DNA from: Thermus albus
Lineage (GTDB): Bacteria; Deinococcota; Deinococci; Deinococcales; Thermaceae
Direction: 5' to 3'
Assembly (NCBI RefSeq): GCF_022760855.1
Contig: NZ_JAKTNR010000007.1
Coordinates: forward strand, 59,647-123,646
Length of the DNA: 64,000 nt
Part shown: in pieces, positions 53,001 through 59,885 of the stretch
Numbering within the stretch: position 1 is the stretch's first letter
Layout: each line of letters starts with the position of its first letter
Translations under genes and position numbers: made by a program
The notes under the pieces: model-generated
What the model was told of the DNA's origin: nothing
Seen by the model: only the letters and a program-made list of their open reading frames with translations
Databases searched by the model: none

Positions 53001-54191
53001 ATGAGGCGGCTTCTCTCCCTGCCCCTGGTCCTTTTTTCCCTCGCTCAGGCCCAGGTGGTCATCCCCTTTTGGCATACGGCAGGCCCCCCAGGAAACGTGG
53101 TGCTGGAGGAAGCCATCCAAAGCTTCAACGCCTCCCAGCGCACCTACCGCCTGGAAGCCCGGTACGTGGGGGACTACCGGGAAGCGGGGGTAAAGCTCCT
53201 GGCCGCTTTGCGCTCGGGAGGGGCCCCGGTCCTTTTCCACGGGGAGCTTTCCTTCCTGCCCCGCTTGGCCCAGGAAGGGGTAGCCTTGGCCCTGAACCCC
53301 TACCTGCAAAACCTGCCCAAGGACCTCTACCCGGAGATGCTGCGAACCACCCAGGTCCGGGGCCAAACGTATGGCCTTCCCCTGGGGCTTTCCGTGCCCG
53401 CCCTCTACTACAACAAGGATGCCTTCCGCGCCCGGGGCCTTAGGCCCCCCAGGACCTGGGCCGAGGTGGAGGAGGCCGCCGGTAGGCTCACCAGCCGCAC
53501 CAGCAAGGGGCTTGTCATCTCCACGGACATCTGGAGCTTCAACGCCATCGTCATGAGCCTGGGGGGAAGCCTGGTGAAGGATGGCCTTCCCGCCTTCACC
53601 TCCAAGGAGGTGGTGGAGGCTTTGGAGATGCTTTACCGCATGGTGCAGAAGGGGCATGCCCAGGCCAGGAACCTGGCCGAGGCCCAGTTTGCCGTGGCCG
53701 ATTTCCTGCGTACCAAGGCCTTCATGGGCATCGGGCCCACCACGGCCCTGCCCGTGGTCCTCTCCCAAACCTCCTTACCCTTCGCTGTGGGCCTAGCCCC
53801 CCTGCCGAGGCGGGAAGGGGGTGCGGTGCCCCTTTCCGGGGCGGCCTTGGCGGTGCTCAAAGGGGCAAGCCCCGAACAGGCCCGGGGGGCGGTGGCCTTC
53901 TGGCTCCACTTCCTGGAACCCAAACGCCAAGCGGGGTGGGTGCGCACCACCTGGTACCTACCCCTCAGGAAGGAGGCGGAAAGGGAGCTGGCCGATTTCC
54001 TGAAAGATCCCGAAAGGCAAGCGGTCTTCGCCCAGGCGGAGGTGGGGCGTCCCTGGAGCCAGGACCCGGAGCTGGTGGTCTGGTATAGCTACCTGGAAGA
54101 GGCCTTGGAAAGGAGCCTCAAACAGGGGGTAAGGCCCTTGGCGGCCCTCGAGGAGGCCCAGAAAAAAGCCCTGGCGGTGGAAAGGCGGTAG
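53001..54191 (+). CDS. Sugar-type ABC binding protein (family 1), copy 1
   Basis: 396 residues. Signal peptide LLSLPLVLFSLAQAQ. UgpB-like family 1 features: VVIPFWHTAGPPGNVVLEEAIQSFN, GQTYGLPLGLSVPALYYNKDAFRARGL. TAACCT (52988-52993), 7 bases before the ATG, is a -10 candidate. Clearly homologous to the next gene along its whole length (YVGDYREA/YAGDYRDT, TSKEVVEALEML/TSKEALEALEML, EEAQKKA at the end). No permease is near. Confidence 0.85.
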   Translation: MRRLLSLPLVLFSLAQAQVVIPFWHTAGPPGNVVLEEAIQSFNASQRTYRLEARYVGDYREAGVKLLAALRSGGAPVLFHGELSFLPRLAQEGVALALNPYLQNLPKDLYPEMLRTTQVRGQTYGLPLGLSVPALYYNKDAFRARGLRPPRTWAEVEEAAGRLTSRTSKGLVISTDIWSFNAIVMSLGGSLVKDGLPAFTSKEVVEALEMLYRMVQKGHAQARNLAEAQFAVADFLRTKAFMGIGPTTALPVVLSQTSLPFAVGLAPLPRREGGAVPLSGAALAVLKGASPEQARGAVAFWLHFLEPKRQAGWVRTTWYLPLRKEAERELADFLKDPERQAVFAQAEVGRPWSQDPELVVWYSYLEEALERSLKQGVRPLAALEEAQKKALAVERR

Positions 54192-54269
54192 GGCACCTTC
54201 TTTATCTGGGCACCTGCGGCGCCCGGTGGGGGGAGAAAAGGCCTGATACCCCTCTGACAAGGAGGGTGG

Positions 54270-54275
54270 TAAAAT
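54270..54275 (+). promoter_or_regulatory. -10 box of the second binding-protein gene
   Basis: TAAAAT ending 7 bases before the ATG at 54283; shows that the second copy can be transcribed alone. Confidence 0.55.
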
Positions 54276-54282
54276 CCCCTCC

Positions 54283-55479
54283 ATGAAAAAGCTGGTTGCC
54301 CTGGTCCTCTTCCTCCTTCCCGGCCTAGCCCAGGTGGAGGTCTCCTTCTGGCACTCCATGGATGGCCCCGCGGGCCGGCTTCTCTCCAGCTTCGCCCAGG
54401 AGTTCAACACCCGGCAAGGGCTTTACCGGGTCAGCCCCCAGTACGCGGGGGACTACCGGGATACGGAAACCAAACTGGTGGCGGCCCTGCGCACGGGGAG
54501 CCAACCCGTGCTTTTCCAGGCGGAGATCAGCTTCTTCCCCCGGCTCGTGGGGGAAGGCCGGGCCGTGGCCCTGGACGCCTACTTGAACCTAGACCGGGCC
54601 TTCCTGGAAGACCTCTTTGAACCCGCCTGGAACTACGGGGTCATGGACGGCAAGCGTTACGGCCTTCCCCTGAATACCTCCACCCCCGTTCTCTTCTACA
54701 ACCTGGATGTCTTCCGGGCCAAAGGGCTTAAGGCCCCAAGGAACTGGAAGGAGTTTGAAGAGGTGGCCAAGGCCCTTACCTCCCGCCAGGCGAAGGGCTT
54801 CATCTTCGTCACCGACCCCCAGGCCTGGCTTTTTGAGGCCATGGTGACCAGTCGGGGCGGGAACCTGGTGCGGGAAGGTAAACCCAACTTTACCTCCAAA
54901 GAGGCCCTGGAAGCCCTGGAGATGCTATGGCGCCTGAACAAGGCGGGGGCCCTTTCCGCAAGGAACATGGCCGAGGCCACCTTCGCCCAGCTGGACTTCG
55001 TGCGCACCAAGGGCATGATGGTCATGGCCTCCATCGCCAACTGGCCCGCGGCCGAGAACTTCTCCTTCGCCTTCACCCTGGGGGTGGCCCCCGTGCCCCG
55101 GGAGCCCGGGGGAAGGGTGCCCATGGGTGGAGCCCAGCTGGTGGTCCTGCGGGGGGCCACGGAAGCCCAGGTGCGGGGAGCCCTGGAGTTTTGGAGATAC
55201 TTGATGGAACCTGCAAACGTGGCCCGCTGGGTGGAGGCCAGCTATTACGTCCCGGTGCGCAAGTCGGCCATCCCCCTCCTGGAGGGCTTCTATCGGGAAA
55301 ACCCCTTCCGCAAGGTGGCCTTTGAGCAGATCGCCTATGCCCAGGAGCGGCCCCGCATCCCCCAGTTCTCCGCCTGGGCCAGCGTCCTGGCCGAGGCCCT
55401 GGAAAAGGCCCTAAAGGGCGGCGTACCTCCCCAGCGAGCCCTGGAGGAGGCCCAGAAAAAAGCGGAGGCCATCCGGTAA
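54283..55479 (+). CDS. Sugar-type ABC binding protein (family 1), copy 2
   Basis: 398 residues with signal peptide LVALVLFLLPGLAQ. UgpB-like (FWHSMDGPAGRLLSSFAQEFN, GKRYGLPLNTSTPVLFYNLDVFRAKGL). Tandem paralogue of the gene at 53001, with conserved frame but clearly diverged ligand-site segments. Glycerol-3-phosphate or a sugar are typical ligands of such proteins, but no permease or ATPase is nearby to support that. Confidence 0.85.
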   Translation: MKKLVALVLFLLPGLAQVEVSFWHSMDGPAGRLLSSFAQEFNTRQGLYRVSPQYAGDYRDTETKLVAALRTGSQPVLFQAEISFFPRLVGEGRAVALDAYLNLDRAFLEDLFEPAWNYGVMDGKRYGLPLNTSTPVLFYNLDVFRAKGLKAPRNWKEFEEVAKALTSRQAKGFIFVTDPQAWLFEAMVTSRGGNLVREGKPNFTSKEALEALEMLWRLNKAGALSARNMAEATFAQLDFVRTKGMMVMASIANWPAAENFSFAFTLGVAPVPREPGGRVPMGGAQLVVLRGATEAQVRGALEFWRYLMEPANVARWVEASYYVPVRKSAIPLLEGFYRENPFRKVAFEQIAYAQERPRIPQFSAWASVLAEALEKALKGGVPPQRALEEAQKKAEAIR

Positions 55480-55510
55480 CGCCCCTGGCAAACCCCCTAA
55501 AATGGCAGGG

Positions 55511-56278
55511 ATGCGCCTAGGCTTTAGTCCCTTTAATGCGGAGATGGGTTACGAGGAGGCCTTCCGCCTGGCAGCGGAGCTGGGGCTGGACCTCGAGGTT
55601 CCCTACGACCTGCACGAGGTCCTGCCCCTTCCCGATGCTAAAACCCTCCGGGCCACGGGCGAGGCCTTAGGGGTGGGGTTCACCCTGCACCTGCCCTTCG
55701 TGGAGATGAACCCGGCCAGCCTCATCCCCAGCGTCCGCGCCTTGGCGGAGGAGCGCCTGAAGCGGGCCCTGGAGTTCGGCGAGGCCCTGGGGGCCAAGGT
55801 GGGCGTGCTCCACACCGGCCAGGTGCCCGTGCGCCACCCCATGGCCTTAAGCCTGGCCCGGGAGGCCTTGGAAAAGACCCTCTCCGCCCTCCTCCCCCTT
55901 CCCTTTCCTGTGGCTTTGGAAAACCTGGCCCTTTCCCCGGAGGACCTCCTCCGGGGTCCGGAAGAGCTAAAGGCCCTCTTAGAGCGTTTCCCTCAGTATG
56001 GCTTCTGCCTGGACGTGGGCCATGCGTTGGTGGAACTGGGCCCTAGGGGGCCCCTCCTCTACTGGGAGGAGTTGGGGGATAGGCTTCTTCACCTGCACCT
56101 CCACGACAACCACGGCCACAGAGACGATCATTTGCCGGTGGAAACCGGAATGGTTCCATGGGAGAGGCTAGTTCCCCGCCTAAGGACATTCCCCAATACC
56201 GCGGCCCTCGAGGTGGGCGGAAGCGCCTTAGGGGTGCGGCAAAGCCTGGTTCGCCTTCAGGTCCTCACGGCTTCCTGA
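55511..56278 (+). CDS. Sugar phosphate isomerase/epimerase-like TIM barrel
   Basis: 255 residues. Xylose-isomerase-like / AP-endonuclease-2 barrel: LDLEVPYDLHEVLPLP, VGVLHTGQVPVRHP, VALENLAL, CLDVGHA, LHLHDNHGHRDDH and AALEVGG supply metal-ligand Glu, His and Asp positions. Could isomerise a sugar phosphate or act on abasic DNA; the isomerase role is more likely by length. ATG at 55511 is 7 bases from TAAAAT (55498-55503); an in-frame ATG at 55502 overlaps the box and is rejected. Confidence 0.78.
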   Translation: MRLGFSPFNAEMGYEEAFRLAAELGLDLEVPYDLHEVLPLPDAKTLRATGEALGVGFTLHLPFVEMNPASLIPSVRALAEERLKRALEFGEALGAKVGVLHTGQVPVRHPMALSLAREALEKTLSALLPLPFPVALENLALSPEDLLRGPEELKALLERFPQYGFCLDVGHALVELGPRGPLLYWEELGDRLLHLHLHDNHGHRDDHLPVETGMVPWERLVPRLRTFPNTAALEVGGSALGVRQSLVRLQVLTAS

Positions 56279-56366
56279 ACGCCATAAGCGGGACACATGT
56301 CCTTGGCGGGGTACGCTTATAGTAGTGAAGTGGGGGTTTGTACCCCCCTTCACAAAGGGAGGCGGA

Positions 56367-57095
56367 ATGGTCGTAGACCGGATTGAGGTGTACCTGGATG
56401 GGGCCAGCGAACCCCTGGCGGTTCTCAAGGAACCCCCTTACCGGCTGAACCTGGACACCCGAAAGATCCCGGATGGGGAGCACGTCCTACGGGTGGTGAC
56501 CCATTTCCGTGGGGGAGGCGAGGAGATAAGGGAGATTCCCTTCACCGTAAACAACTACCCCGACGTGATGGTCCTGGGCCTGGACGAGGGGAGCGAGGTG
56601 GCGGGGACCCTCGAGCTCCGCCTGGCGGTGGGGGAACCCGAGCTCCCCGTGGAGCCAGTGCGCTTCAACCCCATCTGGTACGTGGTGGCCTCGGTGATCG
56701 TGTTGGGCGGCATCTGGGCCTACTTCGCCCTAAGCCCAGCCGCGGAAACCGTGGTGGCCCAGGTAGCCCCGCCGGCCCAGGAGGCTCAAGCTCCCAAGGA
56801 AGGGAGCAGCCAGGCCGCGGCAGGAGTAGACCAAGCCCTCATGGAGAAGGGTAAGTCCATCTACGAGGCCCACTGCGCTGCCTGTCACCAGGCTAACGGT
56901 CAGGGGATGCCCCCAGCTTTCCCGGCCTTAGCGGGGAATCCTAACCTAAAGGACGCGCAGTTGATCTTAGACACCGTAAAGAACGGGCGCGGGGCTATGC
57001 CGGCGGTGGGTGCGGCCTTCACGGAAGAAGAACTTAAGGCCGTGGCCACCTACATCCGCAACAGCTTCGGCAACAGCTTCGGCCCGGTGGAGTAA
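56367..57095 (+). CDS. fbcC: Cytochrome c subunit of the bc complex
   Basis: 242 residues. An N-terminal immunoglobulin-like region (about 1-95, VDRIEVYLDGASEPLAVL and IPDGEHVLRVVTHFRGG), one membrane segment (residues 103-122), a linker, then a cytochrome c domain: heme motif C170-AA-C173-H174 and probable ligand M211 (GAMPAVG). There is no signal peptide ahead of the first domain. GGGAGG precedes the ATG at 56367; the open frame upstream is longer, but TATAGT at 56318-56323 places the mRNA start after that ATG. First gene of fbcCDFB; passes electrons to the terminal oxidase. Confidence 0.88.
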   Translation: MVVDRIEVYLDGASEPLAVLKEPPYRLNLDTRKIPDGEHVLRVVTHFRGGGEEIREIPFTVNNYPDVMVLGLDEGSEVAGTLELRLAVGEPELPVEPVRFNPIWYVVASVIVLGGIWAYFALSPAAETVVAQVAPPAQEAQAPKEGSSQAAAGVDQALMEKGKSIYEAHCAACHQANGQGMPPAFPALAGNPNLKDAQLILDTVKNGRGAMPAVGAAFTEEELKAVATYIRNSFGNSFGPVE

Positions 57096-57105
57096 GGAGG
57101 GAAGC

Positions 57106-57588
57106 ATGTACCGCAACGACCCCATCCTCCCCACCTTCGCCCTCATCCTAGCCTTAGGCCTCTTCTACACGGCCTACCAGGATGGGCTCCATATCGCCCG
57201 CCTCCTGGGCCACACCCCGGAGGAGCTCTCCGTGGGCCAGATCGGCCTGATGGCCTTTGGCGCCGTCTTTCTCCTCTACGGCCTCATCGGCCTGGTTTCC
57301 TACTGGCTGGAGGGCATAGAACTTCGCCCTGGGCGCCATTTCCCCACCCCCTCCACCGCCCCCATGGTGGCCGGGGTAATCCTGGTCCTCCTCCTTACGG
57401 CCCTTTCCGGTTTCTTCGTCCGCCTCATCGTCTACTCCGCCCAGACCGGGCACAACCCCACCTGGCTCCAGGGCCTGGTCTTCGGGGCCATCAGCCTGGT
57501 GGTGGCGGTCCTTTTGGGCATCTACAAGAAGTACTTTGGCCGGGATGAGGTGGTTACCGAGGAGGAGAAAAGCCACTTCCCCTGGTAA
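57106..57588 (+). CDS. fbcD: FbcD, membrane subunit of the bc complex
   Basis: 160 residues with four membrane segments (LPTFALILALGLFYTAY, QIGLMAFGAVFLLYGLIGLVSYW, APMVAGVILVLLLTALSGFFV and LVFGAISLVVAVLLGIY). Found between cytochrome c and Rieske genes, as described for the four-subunit Thermus bc1 complex. Its role is unknown. AAGGAGGGAAGC before the ATG at 57106 sets the start. Confidence 0.85.
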   Translation: MYRNDPILPTFALILALGLFYTAYQDGLHIARLLGHTPEELSVGQIGLMAFGAVFLLYGLIGLVSYWLEGIELRPGRHFPTPSTAPMVAGVILVLLLTALSGFFVRLIVYSAQTGHNPTWLQGLVFGAISLVVAVLLGIYKKYFGRDEVVTEEEKSHFPW

Positions 57589-57598
57589 GAGGTGAGGT

Positions 57599-58234
57599 AT
57601 GGACGAACGCGAAATCCGCTTGCAACGATCCCGTCGGCGGCTTTTCCTGAAGACCGCCATCGGCACCGGAATCGGCCTTTCCCTGGTCTCCGCCTTCTAC
57701 GTGGGGGCCAGCCTGCGCCCCAAGGCCGAGGTGACCCCAGAGAAGGAGCCCTTGAAGCCGGGGGACATCCTGGTCTACGCCCAAGGGGGAGGGGAGCCCA
57801 AGCCCATCCGCCTCGAGGAGCTGAAGCCCGGCGATCCCTTTGTCTTGGCCTATCCCATGGACCCCAAGACCAAGGTGGTAAAAAGCGGCGAGGCCAAGAA
57901 CACCGTTTTGGTGGTGCACTATCGCCCCGAGGAGCTCTCCCCCGAGGTAGCCCAGCACAGCGTGGAAGGCGTGGTGGCCTTTTCCGCCGTCTGCACCCAT
58001 CTGGGGTGCATCATAAGCCAGTGGGTGGCGGACAAGAAAGCGGGCCTCTGCCCTTGCCACGGTGGCGTCTACGAATTCGCCCAGGGGGCCAAGGTTATCG
58101 CCGGGCCACCCCCCAGGCCCGTACCCCAGCTTCCCCTTAAGGTAGAAGACGGCGTCCTGGTAGCTGCGGGAGAGTTCCTGGGTGAGGTAGGGGTTAAGGC
58201 GGACGGAGGCTTCTGCTCGCACGCGCACGTCTAG
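57599..58234 (+). CDS. fbcF: Rieske iron-sulfur protein
   Basis: 211 residues. Twin-arginine motif SRRRLFLK at 11-18 and a hydrophobic helix ([18 protein letters not shown]) act as signal-anchor. The Rieske cluster ligands are C132, H134, C137 (CTHLGC) and C151, C153, H154 (CPCHGG). The additional C132-type disulfide pair seen in bc1 Rieske proteins is C137/C153. It carries electrons from quinol to the cytochrome c subunit. RBS AAGAGGTGAGGT. Confidence 0.93.
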   Translation: MDEREIRLQRSRRRLFLKTAIGTGIGLSLVSAFYVGASLRPKAEVTPEKEPLKPGDILVYAQGGGEPKPIRLEELKPGDPFVLAYPMDPKTKVVKSGEAKNTVLVVHYRPEELSPEVAQHSVEGVVAFSAVCTHLGCIISQWVADKKAGLCPCHGGVYEFAQGAKVIAGPPPRPVPQLPLKVEDGVLVAAGEFLGEVGVKADGGFCSHAHV

Positions 58235-58243
58235 GGGGCAACC

Positions 58244-59506
58244 ATGTACAAGTGGCTAGACGAACGCCTAGATCTCACGGGCCTTTACCAGAAGGTCTTG
58301 CGCAAGGCCTTTCCCGTACACCACTCCTTCTTCCTGGGGGAGATCACCCTCTTTGCCTTCATCGTCCTGGTGCTCACCGGCATCTTCCTCACCTTGAACT
58401 TTGAGCCCTCCATCCGGGAGGTTAGGCTCCCCGATGGCCGCACCGTGCCCGCGGCCTACGCCAGCGTGCTCTACATTGATAGCCTCCCCTTCGGGGCGGT
58501 GATCCGGAGCCTCCACCACTGGTCGGCCCACGTGATGATCGCTGCCGCCTTCTTGCACATGCTCCGCATCCTGCTTTCGGGAGCCTACAAGAAGCCTAGG
58601 GAGCTTAACTATCTGGTGGGCCTCGCCCTCTTGGGCCTGGCGGTGGTCACCGCCTTCACGGGCTATGCCCTGCCTTACGACAACTACGCCGTCACCGCCA
58701 CCCGCATCGGCTACGGCATCGCCGCCTCCATCCCCTGGGTGGGGTCCACCTTGGCCCAGGTGATGTTCGGGGGGGAGTTCCCCGGTTCCGAGAAGGCCAT
58801 TCCCAGGCTCTATAGCCTTCATGTCCTCTGGCTTCCCCTGCTTCTCATGGCCCTCATCGGGGGGCATATGGCCATCATGATGAAGCAGAAGCACACCCAG
58901 CCCCGCTATGCGGAAAAGGTGGCCCCGGGAAGAATCCTTGGCGTGCCCATGTACCCCCAGCAGCTGGTGATGATGGGCATCCTCTTCGCCCTTTACGTGG
59001 GCATCATGACCCTGATCGCCGGGGCTTTCCTTGCCCACCCCATTGAGGCCTTTGGCCCGCCCACCCCCAACACCCCCGCGGTCAAGCCCGACTGGTACTT
59101 CCTCTGGATCTACGGCATCCTGCAGATCATCCCCTCCACCTGGGAGTTCCACCTATTTGGGGCCACCATCGGGCCGGAGTTCATCGGGGGGGTGGTGATC
59201 CCGGGAATCCTGGGCCTGGTGGGCCTCCTCTTGCCCTTCGTGGACACCCGCAAGGATAAGATGCGCTACATGGAACTCCCCTCGGAGCACCCGGTGCGCA
59301 CCAGCGTGATCCTAGCCCTTCTGGTCTTCTTCCTGATGACCACCCTAGCCGGGTACAAGATTGACTTCCAACAGCAGGGCTCCATCCTGGGGAACAACGC
59401 CGTGCTCTGGACCCTAGTCCTGGGCGGGCCCTTGCTCACCTACATCGTCTCCTACACCCTGCTCCGCATCTTCTTCGGGAAGGAGGAAGCCCCCCACAAG
59501 GCCTAG
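58244..59506 (+). CDS. fbcB: Cytochrome b subunit
   Basis: 420 residues with about nine membrane segments. Heme-ligand histidines are in RSLHHWSAHVM (helix B) and HVLWLPLLLMALIGGHM (helix D). The quinol-oxidation motif is PDWY (VKPDWYFLW) in place of PEWY. The N- and C-terminal halves of cytochrome b are fused in one chain. Last gene of fbcCDFB, with a hairpin 16 bases after the stop. Confidence 0.94.
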   Translation: MYKWLDERLDLTGLYQKVLRKAFPVHHSFFLGEITLFAFIVLVLTGIFLTLNFEPSIREVRLPDGRTVPAAYASVLYIDSLPFGAVIRSLHHWSAHVMIAAAFLHMLRILLSGAYKKPRELNYLVGLALLGLAVVTAFTGYALPYDNYAVTATRIGYGIAASIPWVGSTLAQVMFGGEFPGSEKAIPRLYSLHVLWLPLLLMALIGGHMAIMMKQKHTQPRYAEKVAPGRILGVPMYPQQLVMMGILFALYVGIMTLIAGAFLAHPIEAFGPPTPNTPAVKPDWYFLWIYGILQIIPSTWEFHLFGATIGPEFIGGVVIPGILGLVGLLLPFVDTRKDKMRYMELPSEHPVRTSVILALLVFFLMTTLAGYKIDFQQQGSILGNNAVLWTLVLGGPLLTYIVSYTLLRIFFGKEEAPHKA

Positions 59507-59522
59507 ATAGGGTTAGAAGAAG

Positions 59523-59545
59523 GGCCCCCGCCACAGGTGGGGGCC
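59523..59545. terminator. Terminator of the fbc operon
   Basis: 10-bp stem with one G-U pair (59523-59532 with 59536-59545) and ACA loop. On the minus strand the tail is CTTCTTCT, so it may also end the structured RNA coming from the other side. Confidence 0.6.
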
Positions 59546-59741
59546 ATAGCGTTTCCCTCCGGTGTGACGACTCCTCGCTCTGAAGAGCGAGGCTTCTCGG
59601 TTCTAGGTTGGAGCGCCTATCCCCGAAGGCTCCGTCCAAGCCTGGAAAATTCCGTTCCGCGGCAGGCGAGCGCTATGCTCAAGCTCAAGATACGGGCTTT
59701 TGCCCGTGACCTGCCATGGGTGGACAGTGCTTCTGGTCCAC
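59523..59741 (-). ncRNA. Candidate structured RNA, omega-RNA-like, driven by its own promoter
   Basis: Start predicted from TGC-TATGAT (59748-59753, minus strand). Pairings seen in order: GTGGAC with GTCCAC (10-base loop); GGCAGG with CCTGCC closing a junction that contains ACGGGC-AAAA-GCCCGT and GAGC-ATAGC-GCTC; a GGAGC...GCTCC hairpin; and the 8-bp right-end hairpin. CACGGGC could alternatively pair with GCCCGTG at the 5' end. The end may be the right-end hairpin (about 59564) or the hairpin at 59523. Existence as RNA is not proven. Confidence 0.45.
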
Positions 59742-59820
59742 GGGCATATCATAGCACACCTACCGCAAAATGTGCCGTGTGACCCTACGGGACACGTGGG
59801 GGAGTTAATGTAGCTTCGCT
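59562..59820 (-). mobile_element. Internally deleted IS605-type element (PATE-like)
   Basis: The minus-strand right end is GAAGCC, an 8-bp hairpin CCTCGCTC-TTCA-GAGCGAGG (59573-59592) and GAGTCGTCAC, very like IS605 right ends. There is no tnpA or tnpB reading frame in the 374 bases between fbcB and rpsA. The right end differs from that of the intact element at 24862-26099, so it belongs to another family. Confidence 0.55.
59748..59753 (-). promoter_or_regulatory. Extended -10 box of the structured RNA
   Basis: TATGAT with upstream TGC. A matching extended -10 (TGG-TACAAT, 63949-63954, plus strand) lies in the same position after the second copy of the 62-bp repeat. Confidence 0.5.
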
Positions 59821-59823
59821 GAC

Positions 59824-59885
59824 CCATGTATCCCCGGTTTGAAAACCGGGAGATTATAGCCCCCCACACCCCCCTTTTCTCTAAG
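59824..59885 (-). repeat. 62-bp repeat, copy A, overlapping the rpsA stop codon
   Basis: Reads CTTAGAGAAAAGGGGGGTGT then GGGGGGCTATAATC on the minus strand, then a 9-bp hairpin (CCCGGTTT/AAACCGGG core) and ATACATGG. One mismatch to copy B at 63835-63896, in the opposite orientation. The TAG of rpsA is inside it. Confidence 0.85.

Noticed and set aside
59690..59741. 18-codon GTG frame at the start of the structured RNA (leaderless spacing 6 bases)
   Set aside because: It is very short and lies across the predicted stems; possible but not supportable as a gene.
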